Under the pieces are notes generated by a model. It saw nothing but the letters and a program-made list of their open reading frames with translations, did no database searches and was not told the origin of the DNA. From contig NZ_BAGH01000344.1 in assembly GCF_000308715.1 (NCBI RefSeq), positions 1-44,305 of the forward strand: a stretch of 44,305 nucleotides of DNA. The letters are read 5' to 3'. The stretch is from Nocardia tenerifensis NBRC 101015. Its GTDB lineage: Bacteria; Actinomycetota; Actinomycetes; Mycobacteriales; Mycobacteriaceae. The position numbers and the translations under genes are program-made. This document shows positions 17,210 through 25,237 of the stretch, in pieces (position 1 is the first letter of the stretch; the number at the start of each line of letters is the position of its first letter).

Positions 17210-17563
17210 ATGGCGACGATCGAACGTTCGATACGGCCGGGCCGCTCCATCCGGAGCAGGCGCTCGCATCGCTCGATACTGTCCATCCGATCCGAGGGTT
17301 CCATCCTGTCGATCGGCTCGGCCTACTCGATCCTGTCGATCGGCAGCGTCGGCTCGGTCTTGTCCATCGGCTCCGTCGGCTCGTTCGGGTCGGCGATCTC
17401 CTCGTTCTCGTTCGCCAGCCTCGGCTCCGCGTTCTCCGGCGTTTCGCGCTGGTCGATGTTCTCCTGGCTCGGCGATCACGAGGCGCCGGACAGCCGCCCG
17501 ACGCTACGGGTGGTACCCGACGAGGAGCTCACCCGCCTCCCCGAGTATTTAGGCCAGACTTAG
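17210..17563 (+). CDS. Ser/Ile/Gly nonapeptide-repeat protein
   Basis: 117-aa protein of unknown function. The N-terminus is basic (MATIERSIRPGRSIRSRRSH). Residues about 21-57 are four near-perfect 9-residue repeats of SILSIGSxG (SILSIRSEG, SILSIGSAY, SILSIGSVG, SVLSIGSVG), fading into looser Ser-Phe-Gly repeats to about residue 85. An acidic, non-repetitive tail follows. Regular spacing of hydrophobic and serine residues suggests a small beta-solenoid or a self-assembling fibre. I recall SIGS-repeat hypotheticals in other actinobacteria but no function. No signal peptide is evident. It stands alone between a terminator and a convergent gene. The gap 17564-17674 holds only a weak 6-bp hairpin. 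Confidence 0.65.
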   Translation: MATIERSIRPGRSIRSRRSHRSILSIRSEGSILSIGSAYSILSIGSVGSVLSIGSVGSFGSAISSFSFASLGSAFSGVSRWSMFSWLGDHEAPDSRPTLRVVPDEELTRLPEYLGQT

Positions 17564-17674
17564 GTGTGACAACAGCAGCGTTGGCGGCCGACAGCGTGAT
17601 GGTCGGCGAGTTGGCTCATACCTGGCGAGTTACCCATGTCCTCGCGAAATCACTAGTGCAGTAGCGACGGGTCC

Positions 17675-18382
17675 TCACCACTGCCCGTACTGCTCGGCGA
17701 GCGCGTTGTTGAGGTCGATGCCGACGCCGTCGATCGAGCGCTTGTCGATCTCGAACTGGTGCAGGTGCGCGGCGGGGTGCACGACGCCGTCGGAGCCCCA
17801 ATTGTGTTGCCAGTACCAGGAACCCAGGTCGGCGGCGCGGGCCAGCTCGATGGTCGGCGCGTTCGCGTACATGCCGGTGTTCTCCCGGCCGAGCACCGAC
17901 TGCCAGCCCAGCAGGTAGGGCGCGATCATGGTGGCGAACTCGACCTCCGACGGGTTGTCGTCGATGGCAGCGTAGATCGGCACGTTGTCGGGGCCGCCCG
18001 CGGCGAGGTGCAGGTCGAGCCCGCGTTGCGCGTGCTTCTTGCCCGCCTCGAGGCCGCCGCGCCAGTCAGCGGTGGGACCCTTGCCGAACTGGTAGCAGGA
18101 CACGATCTGCAGGCCGGCCTCGTGCAGCTGGTCGACCTCGTTGGCGCGCAACGGTTTGCCCGCCATCCACTCCGCGCCGGGGCGGCGGTCGGAGACGTAC
18201 CGGATCACGCCCAGATGCCCGGCGTCGCGGATCGACTCGGCCGACGGCACGCCGCCCGCGTAGTCGATCAGGGTGCCGAAAGTGTTGGCGGCGGCGGGTT
18301 TCGCGGTGAGGGTGAGACCGAGGGCGGCGGCAGCGGCGGCGTACCCGAACAGCTCACGCCGGGAGACAGCAGAGGACCGCAT
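17675..18382 (-). CDS. Tat-exported DUF1906 (glycoside-hydrolase-like, Rv2525c-like) protein
   Basis: 235 aa starting at ATG 18380-18382, with GAAGGAG seven bases upstream. The N-terminus has a twin-arginine signal (SRRELFGYAAAAAALGLTL) and a cleavage site after KPAAA. The mature part is a TIM-barrel-like DUF1906 domain: GTLIDYAGGVPSAESIRDAG, IRYVSDRRPGAEWM, IVSCYQFGKGPTADWRGG, PIYAAIDDNPS, SWYWQHNWGSDGVVHPAAH. This is close to M. tuberculosis Rv2525c, a Tat-secreted cell-wall-associated protein with a predicted glycan-hydrolase fold whose substrate is not settled. A 256-bp gap lies upstream, with phased direct repeats. Confidence 0.85.
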   Translation of the reverse strand: MRSSAVSRRELFGYAAAAAALGLTLTAKPAAANTFGTLIDYAGGVPSAESIRDAGHLGVIRYVSDRRPGAEWMAGKPLRANEVDQLHEAGLQIVSCYQFGKGPTADWRGGLEAGKKHAQRGLDLHLAAGGPDNVPIYAAIDDNPSEVEFATMIAPYLLGWQSVLGRENTGMYANAPTIELARAADLGSWYWQHNWGSDGVVHPAAHLHQFEIDKRSIDGVGIDLNNALAEQYGQW

Positions 18383-18592
18383 CGTTGGACTCCTTCGGGC
18401 AACCCGACCGTGGATGGCTGTGTTCACTTGGCGACTCGCGGATCCCGCGGTGGTCGCGCTCCGCACCACTGCGGAACCGCCGCTCACATCGCAGCATGCC
18501 CGGCGCACCTTCCCCAGATGACGCACGCGCCGGGAGCCTCGAACGTGTACTCATTTCACCATATTCACATGGGAACCGCCAGACCCATGGGA

Positions 18593-18618
18593 CACACTGT
18601 TTCACACTGGTCACACGG
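18593..18618. promoter_or_regulatory. helically phased direct repeats upstream of the DUF1906 gene
   Basis: CACACTG occurs at 18593 and 18603 and the variant CACACGG at 18612, spaced 10 and 9 bp. On the minus strand this reads as three GTGTG half-sites, a layout typical of OmpR/PhoB-family response regulators. Nearby, CATGGG (18568-18573) and CCCATG (18584-18589) form an inverted repeat. They lie about 210 bp upstream of the DUF1906 start in the 256-bp gap 18383-18638. Confidence 0.3.
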
Positions 18619-18638
18619 GACAGGGAGACGCGACTCGG

Positions 18639-19790
18639 CTAAGCCTTGGCGGAAGTACCCGAAGGCACCGAGGAGCCGATACGGGCGGCGACGTCGATGG
18701 TCCGGCCGGAACTGTCGGCGAGTTCTCTGGACACCACCCCCGCGACCTGCGCGATCACCTGCTTCTTGATGCCGGCGAGCGCGCCGAGCGTCGCCGCGCG
18801 CACTCCGTGTGCCTTGAACTCCAGCCGGATGTCGTCCGGGTCCGGCGGCGGCACGTCGATGACGACGAGCAACGGGTCGGCGGCGCGCGCGGTCAGCACC
18901 AGCGGCACCTCGACGTCGGCGCGGTAGCGGTTGGCCTTCAGCACGTCCACCGTGATGTCGAGGCTGACGGGCAGCATGAGGTCGAAAGACCGTGGCGTAT
19001 CGGCCTTGTCGTCCACGTGGGGCACTCGGACGCTGCCCCGCACGGTGACCGTCGCCGACTTGCCCGGCCCGGTCTTGAGCGGCCCGACCTCGATCGGCCG
19101 TCCGGCCATCCGCTCCACCACGCCGAACACGCGCTCGCGCGTCACGATCCGGGAGAAGAACCGGTGCCCGAATTCGTCGTAGCCGATCCAGTCGAACTCT
19201 TCGCGCTCCCGGTGCTCGGAGCGCGTTCCGTTCACGATGGCCTCGATATCGAAGACCCGGGCGCGCCGCGCCTGTGGATCGGCGAGCATGCCGTTCACCC
19301 GGTTCGCCACCTCACGCTGAACCAGGCCCGCGATGGGATCGAGCAGCACCTCCCAGGCCGACTCGACGGCTTGGGCGCGCAGCACGAAGCTGACGTCGTC
19401 GGGGGTGACCGGCGGGATGTCGATGACGATCAGCAACGGGTCGGCGGTGCGCGCGTGCAGGGTGAGGTCGATCTCGACGCGCGCCTCGAGCCGCAGTTTC
19501 TTGCCGCCGAGCATCACCTTCAGCGCCAAGGACACCGGGACGGTGACGTCGAACGTGACGTGCGGGCCGCTGTGCACGACCTCCGGCTTACCGACCTTGC
19601 CCTCGGCGACGAATCCCGCGAGGCCGGCCGGGCCGAGCGAGAAGGGGCCGATCGCCATGCCCCGCCCGGTCATTCCGGACACCGCGGCCTCGATCCGGTC
19701 CTTCGTCACCGCGTGGGTGACGAAACGCTCTCCGAAATCGGCGTAGTCGATCCACGTCGGGTCGCTACGCGGTGCATCGGTCGACTGCAT
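18639..19790 (-). CDS. unrecognised protein made of two copies of one ~185-residue domain
   Basis: 383 aa from ATG 19788-19790. The two halves align along their length: WIDYADFGERFVTHAVTKDR with WIGYDEFGHRFFSRIVTRER; MTGRGMAIGPFSLGP with MAGRPIEVGPLKTGP; FDVTVPVSLALKV with FDLMLPVSLDITV; TADPLLIVIDIPPVTPDDV with AADPLLVVIDVPPPDPDDI. It has no signal peptide, membrane helix or known catalytic motif. Alternating charged/hydrophobic strands suggest a beta-rich fold, perhaps lipid- or polyketide-binding, but that is a guess. In-frame starts further upstream exist and lack ribosome sites. I do not recognise the family. Confidence 0.75.
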   Translation of the reverse strand: MQSTDAPRSDPTWIDYADFGERFVTHAVTKDRIEAAVSGMTGRGMAIGPFSLGPAGLAGFVAEGKVGKPEVVHSGPHVTFDVTVPVSLALKVMLGGKKLRLEARVEIDLTLHARTADPLLIVIDIPPVTPDDVSFVLRAQAVESAWEVLLDPIAGLVQREVANRVNGMLADPQARRARVFDIEAIVNGTRSEHREREEFDWIGYDEFGHRFFSRIVTRERVFGVVERMAGRPIEVGPLKTGPGKSATVTVRGSVRVPHVDDKADTPRSFDLMLPVSLDITVDVLKANRYRADVEVPLVLTARAADPLLVVIDVPPPDPDDIRLEFKAHGVRAATLGALAGIKKQVIAQVAGVVSRELADSSGRTIDVAARIGSSVPSGTSAKA

Positions 19791-20019
19791 CAGATGTTCC
19801 GGAACCCTCACCTCTCGATGGACACTGACACGGTACGCGAGCGACATTGCCCGAAAGTTGCGGCGGGCGAACCCGAGATCCCCGTCCTGCCGATGAGGGG
19901 GAGGCAGGGCGGGGATCGGCGACGACGCTGCCGGGCGCCGTCACATCTATCGTAGGGCTATCGCGCGCGCTCCTCGGACGCGCGCACCCCGCAACACCGC
20001 CGCCGACGGCCGTCGATCG

Positions 20020-20655
20020 TCATAGTCGCCCGAATCCGACGACTCCCGGCACCTCGGCCGGCGCGAACGTGTGCACGCTGATCTCGCCGAACTCGTTGCC
20101 GCCGATGGTCGTCACGACGCCGGCCTCGGACTTCAGCACGATGTTCGTGTGCTGACCGAAAGGGCTGGTGGCGTCGTACATCAGCACGTCGCCCGTGCGC
20201 GGCCGGTAGTCGCCCACCGGGACGAATCGGCTCGTGCTCGCGTAGTACTCCTGCAGGGTGAACACGCCCGGGATCCGCCAGGAGCCCGAGTTCGGGTTCG
20301 CCAGCGGCGCGCCCGACTCCCGCATCACCCAGCTCACGAAGTCCGCGCACCACGGTTCGCGCACGCCCTCGGCGTACTTGGTGCCCGCGCCCTGGCCACG
20401 GAATTCCCGCGCCGTCACCGCGACCACCTTCGCCTGCGTCGGGTCCAGGGTCGACTCATCGATCGCCGGGAACTCGGTCGCGCGCTGCCCGACGATCGCC
20501 GCGGGGGTCGAATGCTCTTGCCACCAGCGGACTCCCACCACCGCGGCGGCGGTGAGGGCGAGCACGAGCAGCCCGATCACGAGCCACGGGCCCCGCCGAG
20601 CGTCCTCGCCGCGGGAACGCGCCCGATGAGAGCCTCCGACGTGCTGTTCCGACAT
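20020..20655 (-). CDS. membrane-anchored CHAP-domain protein
   Basis: 211 aa with ATG 20653-20655 and GGGGAG five bases upstream. A cytoplasmic Arg-rich stub precedes one membrane helix (residues about 24-44, LVIGLLVLALTAAAVVGV), then an extracytoplasmic CHAP-like cysteine-protease fold. The nucleophile Cys is in REPWCADFVSWV, the His in FGQHTNIVL and a polar third residue in IGGNEFGE. CHAP domains typically cut peptidoglycan peptides or act as amidases. This one could remodel the cell wall, but a non-hydrolytic role is possible. It is divergent from vapBC. Confidence 0.75.
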   Translation of the reverse strand: MSEQHVGGSHRARSRGEDARRGPWLVIGLLVLALTAAAVVGVRWWQEHSTPAAIVGQRATEFPAIDESTLDPTQAKVVAVTAREFRGQGAGTKYAEGVREPWCADFVSWVMRESGAPLANPNSGSWRIPGVFTLQEYYASTSRFVPVGDYRPRTGDVLMYDATSPFGQHTNIVLKSEAGVVTTIGGNEFGEISVHTFAPAEVPGVVGFGRL

Positions 20656-20788
20656 TCTCTCCCCCGGTTCGTCCCGTGCTCGGCCGATCTCGGCCCTTGC
20701 TGCATTGGACGAACGGGAAGGCCGAACGGTTCCCGTCGAAAAAACATTTTGCCTTCCACGATTCTCGAGGTACTGTTCCACCATCCCG

Positions 20789-20810
20789 TTCTAGAGGGGT
20801 AGAAATCCCC
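20789..20810 (+). promoter_or_regulatory. candidate VapB operator
   Basis: Two overlapping inverted repeats lie 22-43 bp before the vapB start: TTCTA-N6-TAGAA (20789-20804) and GGGG-N7-CCCC (20796-20810). Autoregulation through such palindromes is usual for VapB. The AT-richer segment just upstream (about 20,740-20,780) could hold the promoter. Confidence 0.4.
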
Positions 20811-20831
20811 AGTCCAGAAGGGTTGAGACCA

Positions 20832-21095
20832 ATGGGCTTGAACATAAAAAACGAGAAGGTGCACGCCTTGGTGCGTGAGGCAGCGGCGCGGACGGGAATG
20901 TCCCAGACCGGCGTTATCGAGGAGGCAATGAAACGCATGTTGAAAGAGCTTGACGCCGAACGCGAAGCGGCGCACCAGTCCAGAAAGGCGCGGATCTGGG
21001 AGATCCTCGCCGATATCGACGCCAGGATGACAGCCGAGACGCGAGCATTGCTCGCGACCGACGATCTCTACGACGAGCAGGGGATGCCCGCATGA
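20832..21095 (+). CDS. vapB: type II antitoxin, VapB family
   Basis: 87 aa. The N-terminal MGLNIKNEKVHALVREAAA is the RHH_psk-type antitoxin signature (ribbon-helix-helix, Rv0623-like), followed by MSQTGVIEEAMKRML. The acidic C-terminal helix (LLATDDLYDEQGMPA) would occupy the toxin active site. The stop overlaps the vapC ATG as ATGA, so expression is coupled. A solitary pair, not near other mobile genes. Confidence 0.9.
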   Translation: MGLNIKNEKVHALVREAAARTGMSQTGVIEEAMKRMLKELDAEREAAHQSRKARIWEILADIDARMTAETRALLATDDLYDEQGMPA

Positions 21096-21484
21096 TCGTA
21101 GACGCCTCGGCCTTGCTCGCCATCCTCCAGCAGGAGCCCGAACGGGGCAGCTTCATCGACGCGCTCGACGCGGCGAAGTCCCGGTCGATGTCCGTGATCA
21201 ACCACTTCGAAGTAGCGATCAGGGTCGATCGGAGTGCCGACCCGGTCATCGCGCGGCGCTTCGAGGAATTGATGGAAGAGGGGGATATCGAACTCGCCCC
21301 CGTGTCGCTGGAGCAAGCCGCCATCGCCCGAGCCGCCTACCGCGACTTCGGCAAGGGCAGCGGGCACAAGGCACAGCTCAACCTCGGCGACTGCTTCGCC
21401 TACGCACTCGCCACCGTCACCAAGAAGCCGCTGCTCTACAAGGGCAACGACTTCGTGCACACCGATATCAGATCCGCGGTCTAA
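21092..21484 (+). CDS. vapC: type II toxin, VapC family PIN-domain ribonuclease
   Basis: 130-aa PIN-domain RNase that cuts RNA (commonly tRNA or rRNA) when freed from VapB. The four acidic metal ligands are visible: D4 (MIVDASALL), E40 (INHFEVAI), D100 (LNLGDCFAYALA) and D120 (KGNDF). All are intact, so the toxin should be active. The length is normal. Confidence 0.93.
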   Translation: MIVDASALLAILQQEPERGSFIDALDAAKSRSMSVINHFEVAIRVDRSADPVIARRFEELMEEGDIELAPVSLEQAAIARAAYRDFGKGSGHKAQLNLGDCFAYALATVTKKPLLYKGNDFVHTDIRSAV

Positions 21485-21589
21485 CCACGGAGCGTGATTC
21501 CGGGCGGCGGTTCGCCGCCCGGAATACCCTCCGGGCGAACCGAATCCGCGCTACCCTCCCAGGACACCGGGCGACGGGGAGGTACGACC

Positions 21590-22240
21590 CTGGACACGCT
21601 GTGGACTTTCGTAGTGCATCGGCGACATCAGCTGCTCATCGACTCCTATCTGCATGTGTCGGCGGTGTTGCAGTCGGTGCTGATCGCGACCGTCGTCGCG
21701 GTGCTGGTCGGAGTTCTGGTGCACCGCAGCCCATTCGGCTCCTCCGTCTCGACGGCCGTGGCGAGCGCCATCCTCACCGTGCCGTCGTTCGCCCTGCTCG
21801 GCCTGCTGATCCCGGTGCTCGGGCTCGGCGTCGCCCCGACCATCACCGCGCTGGTGCTCTACGCGCTGCTGCCGATCCTGCGCAACACCATCATCGGTCT
21901 CTCGTCGGTGGACCCCGCGGTGACCGACGCGGCCCGCGGCGTCGGGATGAACCGCCTGCGAGTGCTCACCGCCATCGAACTCCCCCTCGCCTGGCCCGCC
22001 ATCCTGGCCGGGATCCGGGTCAGCACGCAGCTGATCATGGGCATCCTCGCCATCGCCGCGTACGCCAAGGGTCCGGGGCTCGGCAACCTCATCTTCTCCG
22101 GGCTCGCCCGGCTCGGTAGCCCGAACGCGGTCCCCCAGGCGCTCGTCGGCACGGTGCTGATCGTCGTGCTCGCGCTGATCCTGGACGGGATCTACGTCCT
22201 CGTCGGACGTTTCACCACCTCGAGGGGAATCCGTGACTGA
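21590..22240 (+). CDS. osmoprotectant (glycine betaine/choline) ABC transporter permease 1
   Basis: 216-aa inner-membrane permease of the OpuCB/ProW type with about five to six helices. It carries the EAA-like loop VTDAARGVGMNRLRVLTAIE LPLAWP (split here) typical of binding-protein-dependent permeases. The start is uncertain. GGGGAGG (21576-21582) sits seven bases before an in-frame CTG (21590-21592), suggesting a rare CTG start. GTG at 21494 (32 residues longer) and GTG at 21614 have no ribosome site. The gene overlaps the ATPase gene by 8 nt. It is first of a four-gene operon ending at 25182. Confidence 0.85.
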   Translation: MDTLWTFVVHRRHQLLIDSYLHVSAVLQSVLIATVVAVLVGVLVHRSPFGSSVSTAVASAILTVPSFALLGLLIPVLGLGVAPTITALVLYALLPILRNTIIGLSSVDPAVTDAARGVGMNRLRVLTAIELPLAWPAILAGIRVSTQLIMGILAIAAYAKGPGLGNLIFSGLARLGSPNAVPQALVGTVLIVVLALILDGIYVLVGRFTTSRGIRD

Positions 22241-23432
22241 CACCGAAACCCGTTCCGGCGGCACCGCGCCGGCGGTGTGCGGCGAGGAGATCGTGCTCGA
22301 CGCCGTCACCAAACGCTATCCGGGCCAACGCGATCCGGCGGTCGCCGAGGTGTCGATGACCATCCCGGCCGGCGAGATCGTCGTGCTGGTCGGCCCGTCC
22401 GGCTGCGGCAAGACCACCACCATGCGGATGATCAACCGGCTGATCGAGCCGACCTCGGGCACCATCACCATCGGCGGGCGCGACGCCGCGTCGATGAACC
22501 CCGACCAGTTGCGCCGCGGCATCGGCTACTCGATCCAGCAGGCCGGGCTGTTCCCGCACATGACGGTCGCCAAGAACGTCGCGACCGTGCCCGGCCTGAT
22601 CGGGTGGGATCGCAAGCGGGTCGCCGCCCGCACCGACGAGATGCTCGACCTGGTCGGCCTCGACCCCGACACCTATCGCGACCGCTACCCGCGCCAGCTC
22701 TCCGGCGGCCAGCAGCAGCGCGTCGGCGTCGCCCGCGCGCTCGCCGCCGACCCGCCGGTGCTGCTGATGGACGAGCCGTTCGGCGCGGTCGATCCGATCA
22801 CCCGCGGCCTGCTGCAAGACGAATTACTGCGGCTGCAAGGCGAATTGGGCAAGACGATCGTCTTCGTCACGCACGACTTCACCGAGGCCGTCAAGCTCGG
22901 CGACCGAATCGCCGTGCTGGGCGATCGATCCCGCATCCTCCAGTACGACACCCCGGCCGCCGTTCTGGCCGATCCGGCGGACGAGACCGTCGCGGGCTTC
23001 GTCGGCGCGGACGCCTCGCTCAAGCAGCTCACGCTCACCCGGGTGAGCGACGTCGACCTAGGCCAATGCCCCACCGCCACCGAGGACGAACCCGTCGACA
23101 CCCTGCGAACCGCCCTGTCCGACAAGGACTGGCCGTGGGCGCTGGTGCTCGACCGGCAGCGGCGGCCGCTGCGCTGGGTCTCGGCCGAGCACCTGGCGCA
23201 CGCGAACTCGTTGCGCGACACCGGCTCTCCGATCGGTGAGCCGCTCTCGCTGCGCTCGACGCTGCAGGACGCGCTGGAGGCCCTGCTCGCCGACCAGACG
23301 GCCAACGCGGTCGTCACCGGCAAGCGCGGCGAGTACGCCGGGCTGATCACCATCGACACGCTCGTCGCGCATCTGTCGGCGATGCGCGCCGAGCACCGGT
23401 CCGCCCGCCCCGCATCGGGTGACGCGCCGTGA
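22233..23432 (+). CDS. osmoprotectant ABC transporter ATP-binding protein
   Basis: 399-aa OpuCA/ProV-like ATPase. Walker A is GPSGCGKTT, Q-loop YSIQQAGLFPHM, signature LSGGQQQRVGVARALA, Walker B VLLMDEPFGAVDP and H-loop FVTHD. After the nucleotide-binding domain (residues about 20-260) comes a C-terminal CBS-like regulatory part (about 270-390), which in this family senses ionic strength. The start is GTG at 22233, inside the end of the preceding gene; the last codons overlap the next permease start by 4 nt. Confidence 0.92.
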   Translation: MTDTETRSGGTAPAVCGEEIVLDAVTKRYPGQRDPAVAEVSMTIPAGEIVVLVGPSGCGKTTTMRMINRLIEPTSGTITIGGRDAASMNPDQLRRGIGYSIQQAGLFPHMTVAKNVATVPGLIGWDRKRVAARTDEMLDLVGLDPDTYRDRYPRQLSGGQQQRVGVARALAADPPVLLMDEPFGAVDPITRGLLQDELLRLQGELGKTIVFVTHDFTEAVKLGDRIAVLGDRSRILQYDTPAAVLADPADETVAGFVGADASLKQLTLTRVSDVDLGQCPTATEDEPVDTLRTALSDKDWPWALVLDRQRRPLRWVSAEHLAHANSLRDTGSPIGEPLSLRSTLQDALEALLADQTANAVVTGKRGEYAGLITIDTLVAHLSAMRAEHRSARPASGDAP

Positions 23433-24211
23433 CGACGGCCACCGGAACACCTCCCGCGAGGTCCGCCCCGGCCGCGCAGCGCCGGGCCGAGCGCATCCGG
23501 CTGGTCGTCCAGCCGGTCATCGTGCTGCTGCTCGCCGCGGGCGTGCTGGTGTGGGCCTTCGCCCGCGACCTCACCACCACGCAGCAGGCCAGCCTCAACA
23601 CGCGCAATATCGCGACCTCGACGTGGCAGCACATCCTCATCACCGCGACCGTCGTGCTGATCGTCATCGCGGTCGCGGTGCCGCTCGGCACGCTGCTCAC
23701 CCGGCCCGGATATCGCCGTCTGGCACCGTTTTTCGTCGGCATCGCCAATATCGGCGCGGCCGCGCCGGCGATCGGCCTGATCGTGCTGTTCTACCTCGTC
23801 ACCCGCACGACCGGCTTCTGGATCGGTGTCGCGCCGATCGCGTTCTACTCGCTGCTTCCGGTGTTGCGCAATACGATCCTCGGCTACCAGCAGGTGGACA
23901 GCACGCTCACCGACGCGGGGCGCGGGCAGGGCATGTCGGCGGCGACGGTGTTGCGGCGCATCGAGTTTCCGCTCGCGGTGCCCTATATCCTGGCCGGCCT
24001 GCGCACCTCGCTCGTGCTGGCGGTCGGCACCGCCACGCTGTCGTTCCTGGTGAGCGCGGGCGGACTCGGCATCCTCATCGACACCGGCTACAAGCTGCGC
24101 GACAACGTCACGCTCGTGGTGGGCGCCGTGCTCGCGGTCGCGCTGGCCCTGCTCGTCGATTGGCTCGGCGCGCTGGCCGAGCAGTTCCTCGGGCCGAAGG
24201 GGTTGAAATGA
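23429..24211 (+). CDS. osmoprotectant ABC transporter permease 2
   Basis: 260-aa permease of the same family as the gene at 21590, with about six helices. The cytoplasmic loop with the ATPase-contacting glycine reads LTDAGRGQGMSAATVLRRIE. The GTG start overlaps the ATPase gene stop (GTGA), and its stop overlaps the binding-protein gene start (ATGA). Two different permeases imply a heterodimeric membrane part, as in OpuC/ProXWZV-type systems. Confidence 0.9.
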   Translation: MTTATGTPPARSAPAAQRRAERIRLVVQPVIVLLLAAGVLVWAFARDLTTTQQASLNTRNIATSTWQHILITATVVLIVIAVAVPLGTLLTRPGYRRLAPFFVGIANIGAAAPAIGLIVLFYLVTRTTGFWIGVAPIAFYSLLPVLRNTILGYQQVDSTLTDAGRGQGMSAATVLRRIEFPLAVPYILAGLRTSLVLAVGTATLSFLVSAGGLGILIDTGYKLRDNVTLVVGAVLAVALALLVDWLGALAEQFLGPKGLK

Positions 24212-25182
24212 GGCGGGCGTGGCGCGGCGTCGCGCTGGCGGCCGGGCTGCTGCTCGTCGCGGCGTGCGGCTTGGAATCCGGTAGCGCGGTGCCGCTTCGG
24301 GTGGGTCCCGGCAGCATCGGCCCGATTCCCGAACTCGACGGCGTGCGAATCACGGTGGGGTCCAAGGACTTCACCGAGCAGAACATCCTGGGCTACATCG
24401 TCGAGTTCGCCATGACGGCGGCGGGCGCCGAGGTGCGCGACCTGACGAACATCCAGGGCTCCAACAGTCTTCGCGACGCACAGCTGCACGGCCAGATCGA
24501 CGTCGCCTACGACTACACCGGCACCGGCTGGGTCAACTACCTCGGCAAGGAGACCCCGATCCCGGACGAGGTGGGCCAGTTCGAGGCCGTCCGCGAGGCC
24601 GACCTCGCCGCCCACGGCATGCTGTGGACCGACATGGCCCCGATGAACAACACCTATGCGCTGGTGATGAGTTCGGCCACCGCTCAGGAGACGGGCGTGC
24701 GGACGCTGTCGGACTACGCCGCCCTCGTCGCGAAGGACCCGGCCGCCGCGGCCACCTGCGTCGGCACGGAATTCAATGTGCGCCAAGACGGTTACCCCGG
24801 CCTGGCGCGCAAGTACAACATCGATCTCGGCAAGGCCCGCAGGCAGATCGTCCAGGATGCCGTGGTCTATCAGGCCACCGCCGACGCCAAGCAGTGCCGG
24901 TTCGGCTCGGTCGCCGCCACCGACGGCCGCATTCCGGCGCTGAATCTCGTTCTGTTGCAAGACGATCAACGTTTTTTCCCGAAATATAATGCGGCAGTGG
25001 TGATGCGCAGATCCTTCGCTGACGCGCATCCGCAAGTGGCCGAGGTCTTGGCGCCGATCTCCAAGCGCCTCACCAACGAGTCCATCACCGAGCTGAATCG
25101 TCAGGTCGATGTCGAGGGTCGCGAGCCCGCCGATGTGGCGCGCGACTGGATGGTGGCCGAGGGGTTCGTCACCGCCCGCTGA
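24208..25182 (+). CDS. osmoprotectant ABC transporter substrate-binding lipoprotein
   Basis: 324-aa binding lipoprotein of the OpuAC/ProX type. The lipobox is LLVAAC (Cys about residue 20). The family-typical first strand ITVGSKDFTEQNILGYIVEF is present, and VAYDYTGTGWVNYLG supplies the tyrosines and tryptophan of an aromatic cage for quaternary amines. The ATG overlaps the previous stop (ATGA). It closes the operon and is followed by a terminator. The exact substrate (glycine betaine, choline, carnitine, proline betaine) cannot be told. Confidence 0.9.
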   Translation: MRRAWRGVALAAGLLLVAACGLESGSAVPLRVGPGSIGPIPELDGVRITVGSKDFTEQNILGYIVEFAMTAAGAEVRDLTNIQGSNSLRDAQLHGQIDVAYDYTGTGWVNYLGKETPIPDEVGQFEAVREADLAAHGMLWTDMAPMNNTYALVMSSATAQETGVRTLSDYAALVAKDPAAAATCVGTEFNVRQDGYPGLARKYNIDLGKARRQIVQDAVVYQATADAKQCRFGSVAATDGRIPALNLVLLQDDQRFFPKYNAAVVMRRSFADAHPQVAEVLAPISKRLTNESITELNRQVDVEGREPADVARDWMVAEGFVTAR

Positions 25183-25197
25183 CGTTGCCCCGCAATG

Positions 25198-25227
25198 GTT
25201 CTCCCGCACCAAAGTGTGCGGGAGAAC
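25198..25227 (+). terminator. bidirectional hairpin terminator
   Basis: Perfect 12-bp stem GTTCTCCCGCAC (25198-25209) with GTGCGGGAGAAC (25216-25227) and a 6-nt loop. It lies between the convergent osmoprotectant operon and the gene ending at 25238, and can serve both. Confidence 0.85.
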
Positions 25228-25237
25228 GGACAGCGCG

